Counted from the stretch's first letter, positions 25,495 through 36,813 are shown. The stretch is DNA of 64,000 nt from Bacteroidota bacterium (GCA_947470895.1 CANIVF010000001.1:1-64000); one strand, 5' to 3'. Made by a program: numbers and translations. The notes: generated from the sequence alone by a model not told the origin.

Positions 25495-28047
25495 TTAGCG
25501 ACTCGCTTCGCTGCTCACCATGGGTGCATAGAAGATTGCGTTCATCAGCATTTTATTGGTGCCAAGCCAAAACGCACGGAAGGCCATATTTTCCGTGAAT
25601 CCTACCACACGTCCTCTACCGAGAGCGGCCGTACCCATTACTGATGAATTTTTGAGTTTATCTAAATTAGGTTTGGTGATATAGCCACTGATTAAGGGAT
25701 TGCTTCCATAGACTAACGGATTGGAGTAAGCACCAATAGATTTTTGAATGAACAAATTGTTGGCTTTAAACATCGCTACTTTATTGGAAGTGTATCCATA
25801 CATAAAGGGATGTGTGAGGTCAGCTTCGGCTTCAAATATAGCTCCGCTCGTTTCTTGCGCACGAAGGTTTTCATCCAGATCCCCATAAGGTTTTGGTTTA
25901 GCGGCATCTTTTTTCTCATCCTCTTTTTTTACATCAAACTTTCCAAGGCCTGCCGCTGTGAAGAAGTTGAGAGCACGCTCAAAACCAATTAATACACCAC
26001 CAGCTTGCACCCAGCTTTTAAGTTTCTCTTTGGTGGCATCCGTAATACCCGAGTATGTTCCTTCAGGGATCAGTATTGTATTATACCTTTGAATGGAAGA
26101 TGTATTAAACACACTGATCGGTATCATCGTTACAGGAATTTGAAAACGCGTGTCTAATAAATGCCAGAGTTCACCGGCATCGGTAGGCGAAATTCCACCT
26201 TCTACCAAAATAGCAATTTCAGGTTTCCTTAACACATAGAACGAACTACTACCTAAACTCACACCGCGATAATCTAATCCGGTATTGAGTGCAAATACAT
26301 CAATGCCATCTTTCTCCGTAATTTCTTTTACCAGTGCTTTAATCTGATCAGGAGTTTTATCCTGATTGTCGATAGGAATTAAAATAGTTCCCCGCTCAAA
26401 TTTTCTTCCATCACCATAAAAAGTTTCAGTCGATACTTTGATGCGTACACCATTATCCAGCAATCGATAGGTGGTGCGAGGAACATAATATCCGTAAGGT
26501 TCGATCACGTACGCATAACTTCCCTGCCCGATGAGTTGACCTTGAGGTAATTTGCCTTCAGAAATTTTCCCCCCCAATGAAGGTGTGGTTTTTGCTTCCT
26601 CATAATCTAAACCAAAAGCAAGCGGCAATGTCCAGCTGGAGATGTCATAGAAGATACTATCCTTGAATTTTGTTTGCGTATAAAACATGCTTTGCAATAA
26701 CTTATACTGTGCCTGATTGGTAGGCAACACATAGCTCGATGATGCATCGAATGTTTTTCCGTTTATGGTTTGTGTTGACGGAAGTTTATACACATCGATC
26801 TTCTGGCGCAGGGCCATCTCTGCAAACATATTTACACGGGCTTTATCTTTTGATCCAATGATGTATGCTTTCACTGGATCTTTACCTGCATCGCTCATCG
26901 CATTTTTATAAAAGTCGCGCTGATAGGTGAGTAGCTCTTCCCGCATTTCATTTACTGCTTTCAATGAACTGAGCATAGTTACAAACTGATTGCGAATGGT
27001 AAACGAAAATTTCAACACTCCATTCACACTCTCTTGCGCGTGGCCACGTGAACTAGCCTGTTCAAATAAAATACCGATTGAACCCTGTGCATCCGGAAAG
27101 GTGGAACCCTTGCCGTAATAAAAGTCATCATATCCCTCTTGCGTGAAATATAAGGAACCTATTTGATCCAAAGCTTTCGCGTGATATTCACCCATCTTAC
27201 GGGTGAGCTCCTGATTTTTATCTGGTGTAAGCGGATTCACACGTGATGGCACACCGGGCATGAAGAAGAACGTAGCGTTCGTGCCTTGCTCATGATGATC
27301 TGTCAATACATTAGGTCTCCAGTCCTGAAATTTTTTCGCACGTGCTCTCGATTCAGGATGTTGTGCCACCAGCCAGTCGCGGTTAAGATCAAACCAATAA
27401 TGATTAAAGCGCCCACCTGGCCATGCTTCGTTATGTTCCATGTCGTTGGCATCGGACGCTATCTGCATGCTCTTGCGCGAATTCACCCAGCCCGAAAAAC
27501 GATGAAGTCCATCCGGGTTAAAACTAGGATCAAAAAGAATAACGGTATTTTCGAGATATTTTTCTATTTCTGGTCCTTTGGCGGCAGCCAGGTGATAGGC
27601 CATAAGCAATCCGGCATTAGCACCGCTGGCTTCGTTGCCGTGTATGCTGCAACCGAGATAAAAAATGGCCGGCATATTTTTCACATCGAGTGATGCTGAC
27701 TTTGAAGCATCAGTTAACTGAAGGTGTTGAGTACGAATAGCTTCAATATTTTGATGGTTTTTTGGAGAGGTAATGGTTAGCAATAATAAAGGGCGGGCTT
27801 CATAGGTCAGGCCAGTCTGCTCCAAACTGATTCTATCCGATGCTTGATCCAGTGCTTTCATATAATTCACCAGCCTGTCGTGGGTAATGTGCCATTCGCC
27901 TACGCTATGACCAATTACCGCAGGTGGAGTTGGGATTGCAGGATCATATTGGGAATTGGGTGGTAAGTAATAAGAAAGATCAGTCTGGGCTTGAATAATT
28001 AAAGCTGCTACAAAAATTAAAAGCGCCAGTAGAATGATTTTTTTCAT
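25495..28047 (-). CDS. Secreted M14-family zinc carboxypeptidase
   Basis: An 850-residue protein with a signal peptide (MKKIILLALLIFVAALIIQAQ). The M14 domain lies in residues ~60–350: GCSIHGNEASGANAG gives zinc ligands His and Glu, DPSFNPDGLHRF and FDLNRDWLVAQH are substrate-binding blocks, LTDHHEQGTN gives the third ligand, and GILFEQASSRGHA the catalytic Glu. The C-terminal half (ILVEGGISPTDAGELWHLLD… IPEGTY…) looks like a class I amidotransferase-like accessory domain, as in many large Bacteroidota M14 proteins. It should trim peptides outside the inner membrane. It is divergent from the TonB-dependent receptor, which suggests shared regulation for peptide use. Confidence 0.9.
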   Translation of the reverse strand: MKKIILLALLIFVAALIIQAQTDLSYYLPPNSQYDPAIPTPPAVIGHSVGEWHITHDRLVNYMKALDQASDRISLEQTGLTYEARPLLLLTITSPKNHQNIEAIRTQHLQLTDASKSASLDVKNMPAIFYLGCSIHGNEASGANAGLLMAYHLAAAKGPEIEKYLENTVILFDPSFNPDGLHRFSGWVNSRKSMQIASDANDMEHNEAWPGGRFNHYWFDLNRDWLVAQHPESRARAKKFQDWRPNVLTDHHEQGTNATFFFMPGVPSRVNPLTPDKNQELTRKMGEYHAKALDQIGSLYFTQEGYDDFYYGKGSTFPDAQGSIGILFEQASSRGHAQESVNGVLKFSFTIRNQFVTMLSSLKAVNEMREELLTYQRDFYKNAMSDAGKDPVKAYIIGSKDKARVNMFAEMALRQKIDVYKLPSTQTINGKTFDASSSYVLPTNQAQYKLLQSMFYTQTKFKDSIFYDISSWTLPLAFGLDYEEAKTTPSLGGKISEGKLPQGQLIGQGSYAYVIEPYGYYVPRTTYRLLDNGVRIKVSTETFYGDGRKFERGTILIPIDNQDKTPDQIKALVKEITEKDGIDVFALNTGLDYRGVSLGSSSFYVLRKPEIAILVEGGISPTDAGELWHLLDTRFQIPVTMIPISVFNTSSIQRYNTILIPEGTYSGITDATKEKLKSWVQAGGVLIGFERALNFFTAAGLGKFDVKKEDEKKDAAKPKPYGDLDENLRAQETSGAIFEAEADLTHPFMYGYTSNKVAMFKANNLFIQKSIGAYSNPLVYGSNPLISGYITKPNLDKLKNSSVMGTAALGRGRVVGFTENMAFRAFWLGTNKMLMNAIFYAPMVSSEASR

Positions 28048-28204
28048 AATAAAATTTTGATTTTTTAGAAAAGAGGGGTTAAGTAATTGCTTTTTATAGC
28101 AAACTGCAAACGATATGATATGGGTGGCTTACAGGATTATATTATTGTTAATAAAATGTTTAAAAACTTAAAATGATGAAGAGTTTAATTAATAATCAAA
28201 AGGA

Positions 28205-28212
28205 TATTTTTG
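28205..28212 (+). promoter_or_regulatory. Possible -7 promoter element of the TonB-dependent receptor
   Basis: TATTTTTG fits TAnnTTTG and lies 32 bases before the ATG at 28245. No well-placed TTG is evident upstream, so only half of the expected promoter is supported. Confidence 0.35.
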
Positions 28213-28244
28213 GGCGTCATTTCTAAAACCAAAACAATAATTAT

Positions 28245-31200
28245 ATGAGGAAAACTTTACTCACAATCAGCTTGGCGCTGCTAGCTTCTTTTGGGCTGCA
28301 TGCACAGGTTACCACGTCATCCCTTTCGGGAGTCATTTCTGATTCCAAGGGAGAAGCGTTGGTAGGTGCTACGATTGTAGCTACCCATACTCCTTCGGGA
28401 ACAACATACGGAACGGCAGCACGTGCCGATGGGCGCTATGTGATACCTGGTATGCGTATTGGCGGTCCTTACACTGTGAAAATCAGTTTTGTGGGCTACA
28501 AAGAACAAGTATTTCAGGATGTTTATCTGAGTCTTGGTGTTGCAGCAAACATCAACGCTAAATTATCCGATGAAAGCACTCAACTTGAAGAGATTGTAGT
28601 ATCTGGTGTTAAGAATGATATTTTCAGTTCAGACAGAACAGGTGCGGCCTCGTCTTTTACGAAGGATAACCTTAACAGTCTTCCAACAATTGGAAGAACC
28701 GTTAACGACATTATTAAATATAACGCATATGGCAATGGTCGTTCATTTGCCGGTCAGGATAGCCGCTTTAACAACTTCACTATTGATGGATCTGTATTCA
28801 ACAATGGTTTTGGATTAGGAAGTTCAGCGCAGGCTGGTGGTCGCACTGGTACTACAGCTGTATCGTTGGATGCTTTGGAAGAAGTTCAATTGAACGTTGC
28901 ACCTTATGATGTAACTCAGGCTGGTTTTGCGGGTGCTTCAATTAATGCAGTTACACGCTCCGGCACAAATGATATTTCAGGATCTGTTTATTATCTATTC
29001 AGAAACAGTAAGAAAAACATGGTTGGCGATAAGGCCAATGGTTTAGCATTGCCACCGGTAAACATTAATGAAAAAACTTCAGGTTTTAGAATAGGTGCCC
29101 CAATCATCAACGACAAATTGTTTTTATTTATCAATGCAGAGCAATTCACCAGTAGCTCTCCAGCGTTAGATTGGGTTGCCAATCAGCCCGGTGCTGCTGG
29201 TAACGTTTCAAGAACGACGTTGGCAGATCTTCAGGATATGAGCGATTTCATGTCAACTAAATTTGGAAGAGATTTAGGTGCACTAACCAACTATAATAAT
29301 GAGCTGACAAGTAAGAAGGCGTTGATTCGTTTGGATTATAACATCAATCAAAATCATAAACTTTCTGTTCGGTATTCTCAACACGATTCAGAATCTGATC
29401 AGAACATAAACAACAGTAATAGTAGTAACACAGCCGGTAATGGAAATCGTCAAAACCTTCCATTGGCTGTTTCGCCACAAGGAACAGGATTCAAGATAGC
29501 TGATAACACTCGCTCTTTGGCTGTCGAGTTGAACTCTAACTTTGGTGGTAAGTTCGCCAATAATTTTATTGCTACTTATAATAATCAAAACGAGGACAGA
29601 ACTTATCGCAACGATTTGTTCCCTACCATTGATATTTTAAATGCAGGAACAACCTACACCTCAATTGGTTTTGATCCCTTTACACCAAGTAATAAACTAC
29701 GTTATTCAACACTAAACATTACGAATAACTTAAACTATTTCGCTGGAAAGCATACGTTCACGTTTGGAGTTTCTTACGAGAAGTTTAATTCCGACAACTT
29801 GTTCTTCCCAACATCAAACGGAGTTTATGTTTACAACTCAATTGCTGATTTTAAGACTGCTGCCCAAGCATTTATTGACAATCCAACCGCCACCACATCT
29901 CCTGTAACTGTAAACAGGTATAACCTTCGTTATTCATTATTGCCCGGTGGTGCTGACCCATGGCAATATCTGAAAGTTTCAACGTACAGCTTCTATGTTC
30001 AAGACGAGTTTCAGTTAAGCGACAAATTGAAACTGACGGGAGGTCTTCGTGGTGACTTGTTTGCTTATGACAACTCTACGGCCACCGATTTCTATAACCC
30101 TGTTGTTGGCGGTCTGAATTTTAGAGATGAGTATGGAGCCGGTTACAGTGTCAATACAGGGGCTTTCCCTAAGAGGAGTTTATTACTTTCTCCACGTATT
30201 GGTTTTAACTATGATGTTACTGGCGACCGCAGAACGCAGATCCGTGGAGGATCTGGTATATTCGTTTCCAGAATTCCTCAGGTTTTAGTTTCCAATCAAT
30301 TGGGTAATAATGGTGTTAACACAGCCGTTATTAACGTAACCAACACCACGGCATATCCCTTTAGTACTGATCCAAGTAAATTCATTCCTGCTACTACAGA
30401 CATTACCAAATTGCCTCCTTACGTAGTGAATGCAACAGACTCAAACTTAAAGTATCCTAAAGTGTGGAAGACAAGTTTAGCGGTTGATCAAAAATTACCG
30501 TTCGGTTTGATCGGTACAGTAGAAGTAATCTACAACAAGACGTTGCAGGGTTTAAGATATATTGATGCTAACCTTAGAGATCCAAGCAGAGTATTTGCAG
30601 GTGCCGATACCCGCGATCGTTTTCCTGCTTCAGGTGTTGCCAGCTCCGGATCAGGTGCTAATAATACAGTAAACATTGCACGCTTTTTAAACACACCAGT
30701 TTCGAATGTATTCGTTCTGAAGAATACAACAAAAGGTTATGCCTACACTTTTACAGCTAAGTTAGAGAAGCCTGTAGAAAAAGGTATCAGCGGAATGTTA
30801 GGTTATACGTATGGTCAGGCCTGGGATATTCAATCTGTAGGAAGTACCGTACAGGCAAACATGCCAACCTTATATGGTCAAAATTTCCTTGCAACCAGCT
30901 TTGCCGATAACGATCTGAGACATCGCATTGTAGGTTATGCAAATTATAGATTTGAATATGGTGGTGATTTTGGTGGATCAACGATGTTCACATTAGGAAC
31001 TGTTGCTGCTAGTGGTGGTAAATTATCATATATCTATGGTAACGATATGAATGGTGACGGTCAGAATAACGACTTGATCTACGTTCCGAATAGTGCTTCT
31101 GAAATAGCCTTTGCTCCATTAACTGTTGGAACAAAAACATATACAGAGGCAGAGCAGCAAGTAGCTTTTGATTCTTATATTGATAATCATCCTTATTTGA

Positions 31201-31622
31201 AAGACAGGAGAGGTAACTATGCCGAAAGAAACGGTGGTGCTTTCCCATGGTTAACACGTTTTGATTTCACTGTAGTACAGGAATTTTATATTAAAACTGG
31301 AAAGAGAGGAAAGAGAAATACCATTCAATTCAGAGCTGATATCCTTAACTTCGGAAACATGATTAGCAATAAATACGGTGTTGGATACCAAAGCACTACG
31401 ACCAACCCGCTTAGCTTAGCCACTGGTTCTGGTGTAACAGGAAGTGTTAACCAGTCTGGAATTGATGCCAATGGTAAGCCAATCTATCGCATGGCTACTC
31501 AAAGCGTGAGATTGACTGATGGCACTTCGCAAACTGTTTTATTGAGAGATGCTTTCATTAAGAGCATTACTCTTGATAACGTATGGCAAGCACAAATTGG
31601 CTTACGTTATATCTTTAACTAA
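28245..31622 (+). CDS. TonB-dependent receptor with carboxypeptidase-regulatory-like N terminus
   Basis: A 1125-residue outer-membrane protein. Residues 1–20 are a signal peptide ([20 protein letters not shown]). Residues ~25–105 are a carboxypeptidase-regulatory-like beta-sandwich ([20 protein letters not shown]), then the plug ([15 protein letters not shown]…) and a long barrel up to the C-terminal strand ending LRYIFN. It resembles the Oar-type receptors, which in Bacteroidota import or export peptides and other large ligands. No SusD-like partner is adjacent, so glycan uptake is less likely; the divergent M14 peptidase suggests a peptide-related role. Confidence 0.92.
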   Translation: MRKTLLTISLALLASFGLHAQVTTSSLSGVISDSKGEALVGATIVATHTPSGTTYGTAARADGRYVIPGMRIGGPYTVKISFVGYKEQVFQDVYLSLGVAANINAKLSDESTQLEEIVVSGVKNDIFSSDRTGAASSFTKDNLNSLPTIGRTVNDIIKYNAYGNGRSFAGQDSRFNNFTIDGSVFNNGFGLGSSAQAGGRTGTTAVSLDALEEVQLNVAPYDVTQAGFAGASINAVTRSGTNDISGSVYYLFRNSKKNMVGDKANGLALPPVNINEKTSGFRIGAPIINDKLFLFINAEQFTSSSPALDWVANQPGAAGNVSRTTLADLQDMSDFMSTKFGRDLGALTNYNNELTSKKALIRLDYNINQNHKLSVRYSQHDSESDQNINNSNSSNTAGNGNRQNLPLAVSPQGTGFKIADNTRSLAVELNSNFGGKFANNFIATYNNQNEDRTYRNDLFPTIDILNAGTTYTSIGFDPFTPSNKLRYSTLNITNNLNYFAGKHTFTFGVSYEKFNSDNLFFPTSNGVYVYNSIADFKTAAQAFIDNPTATTSPVTVNRYNLRYSLLPGGADPWQYLKVSTYSFYVQDEFQLSDKLKLTGGLRGDLFAYDNSTATDFYNPVVGGLNFRDEYGAGYSVNTGAFPKRSLLLSPRIGFNYDVTGDRRTQIRGGSGIFVSRIPQVLVSNQLGNNGVNTAVINVTNTTAYPFSTDPSKFIPATTDITKLPPYVVNATDSNLKYPKVWKTSLAVDQKLPFGLIGTVEVIYNKTLQGLRYIDANLRDPSRVFAGADTRDRFPASGVASSGSGANNTVNIARFLNTPVSNVFVLKNTTKGYAYTFTAKLEKPVEKGISGMLGYTYGQAWDIQSVGSTVQANMPTLYGQNFLATSFADNDLRHRIVGYANYRFEYGGDFGGSTMFTLGTVAASGGKLSYIYGNDMNGDGQNNDLIYVPNSASEIAFAPLTVGTKTYTEAEQQVAFDSYIDNHPYLKDRRGNYAERNGGAFPWLTRFDFTVVQEFYIKTGKRGKRNTIQFRADILNFGNMISNKYGVGYQSTTTNPLSLATGSGVTGSVNQSGIDANGKPIYRMATQSVRLTDGTSQTVLLRDAFIKSITLDNVWQAQIGLRYIFN

Positions 31623-31645
31623 GAACGATTTTATCAGTCATATAT

Positions 31646-31673
31646 AAAAAGAGGCACAACCGGGCCTCTTTTT
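31646..31673 (+). terminator. Intrinsic terminator after the TonB-dependent receptor gene
   Basis: AAAAAGAGGC and GCCTCTTTTT are perfectly complementary around an eight-base loop and run into TATTTTAT. Confidence 0.85.
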
Positions 31674-31703
31674 ATTTTATCCCGGAAGGTGTATCTTCCT
31701 AGT

Positions 31704-33143
31704 ATGAAAAGGAGGAAAAAAACCGGAGCTGTCATTTTCATTGCGTTTTTTTTCCTTTTTGGATGCATTCCTTCCCTTGAAGATAATTCTTTTCGAAAAG
31801 AACCTGAAATTGAACTTGACCTCGATGCTGTCCGACAACGAGGCTATCTGACCGCTGTGGTGGACAACACCTCCATTAGTTATTTCATTTATAAAGGCAG
31901 AACGATGGGGTTTGAGTATGAATTGCTTAAACGACTTACCGATCATTTAAAGGTCAGTCTTAAAATAAGATTAGTGGCAGGAATTGAGCAAGCCATTGAT
32001 TTACTTAACAAAGGTCAGGGTGACATTCTGGCTTTTCCACTGGCTATTACAGAAGAGCGAAAGGAGTATCTATCGTTTACTGATCCTCACTTTAACACAT
32101 TTCAGGTTTTGATTCAAAAGAAACCAGCCAACTGGCGCATGCAACCGCCCCAGGTGTTAGATAAAAAGTTGGTGCGCGATACCACTCAACTTATTGGCAA
32201 AGAGGTTTATGTAATGAAAGGTTCCTCTTTTAGTGAGCGCATGAAAGAGATATCAAAAAACCTTGGTGGAAGAATTAAAGTTGTAGAAGACAGTGCATCT
32301 GCCGAAACCGAATCGCTGATCAGAAAAGTAGCAACAGGAGAAATCAAATACACTGTTTCAGATAAGACCATTGCCATGGTGAACTCATCTTATTATCCTA
32401 ACCTTGATATCAATACAGTATTGAGCGATCCCCAAGAGATAGCATGGGGAGTGAGAAGTAATTCACCAAACTTACTGCAGGCTATTAATGAATGGTTGAA
32501 AGGAGCAAAACGAAAAGGTGTGTTTAATGTGATCTATAACAAGTACTTTAAAAATCCCCGGTCCTTACTTGCACGAACCACAAGTGATTACTCCTCTCAT
32601 GCAGGAACTAAACTTTCACCCTTCGATGATCAACTAAAAGCTGGTGCGAAACAGATTGGTTGGGATTGGCGACTGATTGCATCCATGGTGTATCAGGAAT
32701 CAAATTTTGATCCTAGGGTTGAATCATGGGCTGGTGCCATCGGGCTGATGCAAATTATGCCTGAGACAGGTGATTATTTTGGTGTTCAAAATTTATGGGA
32801 CCCAGCTCAGAATATTAAAGTGGGAATCAAATTTTTGAAATTCCTGGATAAGCAATGGGCTAAAACGGTACCAGATTCAATCGAGCGAACGAAGTTTGTA
32901 CTCGCTTCTTACAATGTTGGTCTCTCACATGTCATTGATGCGCAAAAACTATCCAGAAAACATGGTAAGGACCCCACCCGGTGGGAAGAGAACGTAGAGT
33001 ATTTCTTACTTAAGAAATCTGAACCAAAATACTATCGCGACCCTGTTGTTGTAGTTGGTTATTGCCGCTGCGTTGGGCCAGTTAATTATGTGAAGCAAGT
33101 GCTTCAGCGCTTTGATGAATATAAACTTCGAATTGACTCCTAG
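31704..33143 (+). CDS. MltF-like lytic transglycosylase lipoprotein
   Basis: A 479-residue protein from the ATG at 31704 (MKRRKKTGAVIFIAFFFLFGC, with the lipidated Cys at residue 21). Residues ~40–280 form a periplasmic solute-binding domain of the type 3 family (GYLTAVVDNTSISYF…, GFEYELLKRLTDHL…). Residues ~310–470 are a Slt-type transglycosylase: SMVYQESNFDPRVESWAGAI with the catalytic Glu, then GLMQIMPETGDYFG and FVLASYNVG. This two-domain plan is that of MltF, which cleaves peptidoglycan under control of a ligand-binding module. It ends four bases within reach of the converging kmo gene. Confidence 0.9.
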   Translation: MKRRKKTGAVIFIAFFFLFGCIPSLEDNSFRKEPEIELDLDAVRQRGYLTAVVDNTSISYFIYKGRTMGFEYELLKRLTDHLKVSLKIRLVAGIEQAIDLLNKGQGDILAFPLAITEERKEYLSFTDPHFNTFQVLIQKKPANWRMQPPQVLDKKLVRDTTQLIGKEVYVMKGSSFSERMKEISKNLGGRIKVVEDSASAETESLIRKVATGEIKYTVSDKTIAMVNSSYYPNLDINTVLSDPQEIAWGVRSNSPNLLQAINEWLKGAKRKGVFNVIYNKYFKNPRSLLARTTSDYSSHAGTKLSPFDDQLKAGAKQIGWDWRLIASMVYQESNFDPRVESWAGAIGLMQIMPETGDYFGVQNLWDPAQNIKVGIKFLKFLDKQWAKTVPDSIERTKFVLASYNVGLSHVIDAQKLSRKHGKDPTRWEENVEYFLLKKSEPKYYRDPVVVVGYCRCVGPVNYVKQVLQRFDEYKLRIDS

Positions 33144-34480
33144 CCATTGCTGAGCGATTCAATAATTGATTTAAAATCTAATGACTCCCAATTTTTTTCG
33201 ATGCCAGGTCTTTTCATCACCTCGTCCATGATCTTCTTTTGTTTCTGCCCGGTTTCATAAGCCATTGAATAAGGCATGTTATCATGAAAGGTTACCATAG
33301 AGTAGAGTGGTATCCATTGCGCGGGATAAAGTTGATGAAGCTTAGCTTCTATTTTTTTTCTTAGTAAGAAGTCAGCATCGGCAACCAGATCACGCATCTC
33401 TATAAAATTATCCAACGCCAGTTGGGCTATGGCATCGGCATCTTTTTTTCGTTCATGCTGAAATTGCGGAAGCACTTTTTTCCACTGATCATCATACCGG
33501 TTTAATAACTCATTTAAGATTCTACAATCTTCAAACCCGGCATTCATACCTTGGCCAAAGAAAGGCACTATAGCATGAGCCGCATCACCAAGTAATAGCG
33601 TGTTATTTTTTATCCACGGATAGCAACATACCGTTACTAATGATGAAGTTGGATTTGAGTTATAATCTTCCAATAATGAGGGCATCAACTTTACTGCATC
33701 GGGGAAAGTGCTTTCAAAAAACATACTAACCTCAGCATCGGTCTTTAATTGGTTGAAAGACGGGCTACCTTCAAAGGGAAAAAATAGAGTACAGGTAAAA
33801 CTTCCATCGGGATTGGGCAAAGCAATCATCATGAAACTTTCGCGCGGCCAGATGTGCAATGCGTTTTTCTCGAGTTGAAAAGAACCGGCAGCTCCCGGTG
33901 GAATATGAAGTTCTTTATAGCCATGATCAATATAATCCTGAGAGTAATCGAAGCGATCGGTGAATTGCAGTGCACCACGCACGGCAGAAAATGCACCATC
34001 AGCACCAATGATTAAATCATAATTTCTTACGACTGAGGACTTCCCATCATCGATTATTAAAATTGTTTTTTCAAGATCAACTTTTGTTATGCGCTGCTCA
34101 AAATGAAAATCCACACCCAACTCTTCGGCCTTGTTCATGAGAACAATATTTAAAGCACTGCGCGAAACAGAGTTTATGAATTGGCCTTCTTTTCCATATT
34201 GCAAAAATGAAAGTTCACCAGCCCTGTTGTGCATCACGCGGCCATGCATGGGGATGGCTACTTTTTTCATTTCTTCAGCTAGGCCAACTTCATCTAATGC
34301 CCGAATACCTCTGTTACTTAAAGCGAGATTAATAGAGCGGCCACCGACATAATTACTTTGTCGCATGTCGCCCCTTCGCTCGAATACGCTGATTTTGTAT
34401 CCGCGTTTGGCGAGGTAAATAGAAAGCAATGAGCCCACTAATCCGGCTCCGCAAATGGCAATATGTTTGGAAGAGTTCAT
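33140..34480 (-). CDS. kmo: Kynurenine 3-monooxygenase
   Basis: A 446-residue FAD-dependent aromatic hydroxylase. HIAICGAGLVGSLLSIYLAK is the FAD-binding GxGxxG fold, RSINLALSNRGIRALDEVGL is typical of kynurenine monooxygenases, and LLLGDAAHAIVPFFGQGMNA is the second FAD motif. It hydroxylates kynurenine to 3-hydroxykynurenine using NADPH and oxygen. It is last in a four-gene group with kynU two bases upstream, then haaO and a zinc-ribbon gene. The 3' end overlaps the converging transglycosylase gene by four bases. A C-terminal region is present as in the full-length family, probably for membrane or substrate contact. Confidence 0.93.
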   Translation of the reverse strand: MNSSKHIAICGAGLVGSLLSIYLAKRGYKISVFERRGDMRQSNYVGGRSINLALSNRGIRALDEVGLAEEMKKVAIPMHGRVMHNRAGELSFLQYGKEGQFINSVSRSALNIVLMNKAEELGVDFHFEQRITKVDLEKTILIIDDGKSSVVRNYDLIIGADGAFSAVRGALQFTDRFDYSQDYIDHGYKELHIPPGAAGSFQLEKNALHIWPRESFMMIALPNPDGSFTCTLFFPFEGSPSFNQLKTDAEVSMFFESTFPDAVKLMPSLLEDYNSNPTSSLVTVCCYPWIKNNTLLLGDAAHAIVPFFGQGMNAGFEDCRILNELLNRYDDQWKKVLPQFQHERKKDADAIAQLALDNFIEMRDLVADADFLLRKKIEAKLHQLYPAQWIPLYSMVTFHDNMPYSMAYETGQKQKKIMDEVMKRPGIEKNWESLDFKSIIESLSNG

Positions 34481-34482
34481 CT

Positions 34483-35754
34483 TTATTTTCTGAATGTGCG
34501 CTTAAAGATTTCTACAAACCGGAATACATCTTCAAATGAATTATATAATGGAACAGGAGCAATGCGAATGACAGCAGGCTCGCGCCAATCGGCTATTACG
34601 CCTCCTTTAGTGAGTGATGTGAAAGCTTTCTTTCCGTTACGCTTCATTAAGATAGACAGTTGGCATCCTCGTTCTTCAACATTTGAATTGGTAATGATGG
34701 TAAAGTATTCGGTATAATTTTCTGTCGACTTCAATAGATATTCCAGAAATCCTGTAAGCAACATGCTTTTCTTTCTAAGCGTTTTAATGCCGGCTTCTTC
34801 AAAGATTTGCAACGAAGTCAGGTGAACGGCACCGGTAATCACCGGAAAGTTGGAGAGTTGCCAGCCATCGGCACCGGGCATAGGAATAAATCCTTTCTTC
34901 ATCTGAAAGCGATCTTTCTCATGATGTCCCCACCAACCGGCCAGGCGCACGAGGTTCGGATTGTTGGCGTGCTTCTCATGAACAAAAGCACCGGCAATTC
35001 CTCCGGGGCCAGAGTTTAAATATTTATAGCTGCACCACACCGCAAAGTCAACGTTATGTTTGTGCAATGAAAGAGGCACATTACCAATGGCATGTGCCAG
35101 ATCAAATCCAACAGAAGCACCAACGCGATGACCAGCTTCCGTGATTGCTTTGATGTTGAAGAACTGACCAGAATAGTATTGCACTGCACCAAAAATGACT
35201 AACGCCAGTTGATCACCGTGGTGCCCAATCGCTTTAAGAATATCTTCTTCCCGAAGCGTATGTTCACCTGATCGTGGCTTTAATTCAATTAATCCTTCAT
35301 CTGGTTTGATGTTGTGAAGTTTAAGTTGCGACTCAAACGCATATTGATCTGAAGGAAATGCACCGGCCTCAGTCAGTATTTTAAAACGTGATGATGTAGG
35401 CCTATAGAAACTAGTCATCATCAAATGCAGGTTCACTGTAAGTTGGTTCATAGCCACCACTTCTAGTGGTTTGGCTCCCACTAAATCAGCGAGCGCCTTC
35501 TTACTATATTTATGATAATACAACCACGGATGTTTTGCATGGAAGTGACCTTCCACCCCCAATGCCGCCCAATCCGACAGTTCCTGATTGATATAAGACT
35601 TCGCTGATTTGGGTTGAAGTCCCAGCGAATTTCCTGTAAAGTAAAAAGCGGTTTTTCCTTTTACTTTCGGCAGATGGAATTTTTGACGAAATGATTTTAG
35701 CGGATCAGCTTTGTCAAGCTTCTTTGCAAAGCTCAACGAGTTTTCAAAATTCAT
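34483..35754 (-). CDS. kynU: Kynureninase
   Basis: A 423-residue PLP enzyme of the class V aminotransferase fold. GNSLGLQPKSA is the N-terminal motif of kynureninases, FDLAHAIGN gives the PLP-binding Asp and AVWCSYKYLNSGPGGIAGAF holds the Schiff-base Lys. It cleaves 3-hydroxykynurenine to 3-hydroxyanthranilate and alanine (and kynurenine to anthranilate). It lies two bases before kmo and 46 bases after haaO, giving a compact operon for the middle of the pathway. Confidence 0.94.
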   Translation of the reverse strand: MNFENSLSFAKKLDKADPLKSFRQKFHLPKVKGKTAFYFTGNSLGLQPKSAKSYINQELSDWAALGVEGHFHAKHPWLYYHKYSKKALADLVGAKPLEVVAMNQLTVNLHLMMTSFYRPTSSRFKILTEAGAFPSDQYAFESQLKLHNIKPDEGLIELKPRSGEHTLREEDILKAIGHHGDQLALVIFGAVQYYSGQFFNIKAITEAGHRVGASVGFDLAHAIGNVPLSLHKHNVDFAVWCSYKYLNSGPGGIAGAFVHEKHANNPNLVRLAGWWGHHEKDRFQMKKGFIPMPGADGWQLSNFPVITGAVHLTSLQIFEEAGIKTLRKKSMLLTGFLEYLLKSTENYTEYFTIITNSNVEERGCQLSILMKRNGKKAFTSLTKGGVIADWREPAVIRIAPVPLYNSFEDVFRFVEIFKRTFRK

Positions 35755-35800
35755 GAAGCAAGATAATCAATACGTGATAAGGTTATTACCTAAAGTAGGT

Positions 35801-36331
35801 TTAAACAAAACGCGGATCTGTTTCCATGACTGTACCGCACTTTTTGCAGGTGCGTAATTCTGTTGATCCATAGAATTCGCGGAAGCGTGGAAGAAAGTCC
35901 TTTTCGATATTATCGAGGTGAAAACGATATTCATGCAACTTGTTATTGCAGTTATCGCAATACCATTGCAAGCCATCCAATACATTTTGCAGAGGGCGTT
36001 TACATTCAATCACCAATCCGACAGATCCTGCAGGGCGCTCCGGCCGATGAGGAACATTAGCTGGCAACAAAAACATTTCACCTTCTTTGATTTCGATATC
36101 TACTGGCTTTCCATCTTCCTGGATGCGCACATTGATATTTCCTTCAAGTTGATAGAAGAGTTCTTCGGTTTCATTGAAGTGAAAATCTTTTCGTGCGTTG
36201 GGGCCGCCAACAATCATCACGATGTAGTCACCAGCATCGGCATATAAATTTTTGTTTCCGACAGGAGGCTTTAGTAAGTCTCTGTTTTCGGTGATCCAGT
36301 TTTTAAGATTGAACGGTCTGCGAATAGCCAT
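35801..36331 (-). CDS. haaO: 3-hydroxyanthranilate 3,4-dioxygenase
   Basis: A 176-residue cupin. FHFNETEELFYQLEGNINVR supplies the iron ligands His and Glu, and LPANVPHRPERP the second His. The C-terminal part has CDNCNN and CKKCGTVM, the rubredoxin-like second iron site of bacterial enzymes. It opens 3-hydroxyanthranilate to 2-amino-3-carboxymuconate semialdehyde, the branch point to quinolinate (NAD) or to further breakdown. It lies between the zinc-ribbon gene (28 bases) and kynU (46 bases). Confidence 0.95.
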   Translation of the reverse strand: MAIRRPFNLKNWITENRDLLKPPVGNKNLYADAGDYIVMIVGGPNARKDFHFNETEELFYQLEGNINVRIQEDGKPVDIEIKEGEMFLLPANVPHRPERPAGSVGLVIECKRPLQNVLDGLQWYCDNCNNKLHEYRFHLDNIEKDFLPRFREFYGSTELRTCKKCGTVMETDPRFV

Positions 36332-36359
36332 ATAAAGTGATTAAGATTAGTATAACAGA

Positions 36360-36632
36360 TTAATGGGTGTGATGTTTCCAGCGTGCCAGCTTCGGTATGT
36401 TGCGCGTAAACACTCCGGTAAGTATGCCGGGTATGCCAAATTCTTTCAGTTTTCCTTTTACTAATAATTTCATTTCATCAACGGTGATGTCCGGTTGAGT
36501 AAAATGTCCATCATGGAAGCAATAACTGCAATACATGAGCGACTTTGTTCCATCGGCATGGGTGCCACCACCATCCGGATCACGCTTTAAGGGCGTGCCG
36601 CAACTCTGACAATTTTTGTAAACTGATTCCAT
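36360..36632 (-). CDS. Small zinc-ribbon protein
   Basis: A 90-residue protein. CQSCGTPL near residue 9 and YCSYCFHDGHF near 34 give two CxxC pairs, fitting a zinc ribbon of the kind annotated as putative zinc ribbon in bacteria. The rest (MKLLVKGKLKEFGIPGILTG…) is probably helical. The gene opens the kynurenine operon, 28 bases before haaO, yet such proteins are also found elsewhere, so a pathway role is not implied. Confidence 0.82.
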   Translation of the reverse strand: MESVYKNCQSCGTPLKRDPDGGGTHADGTKSLMYCSYCFHDGHFTQPDITVDEMKLLVKGKLKEFGIPGILTGVFTRNIPKLARWKHHTH

Positions 36633-36813
36633 ACCATGGATTTGTTTGGTAAGTATTACACGGGGGTTAAGAGGTTAATTAATAAGACATGAAATGACCT
36701 TAAGCATTCTTCACCTAAATTCATGATGAATCCCATCCATCTCATGTGACCTTAACCGAAAATTATTAACACATGAAAGTTAACGTTCTTTTATATTTAC
36801 TAAAAACAATTTC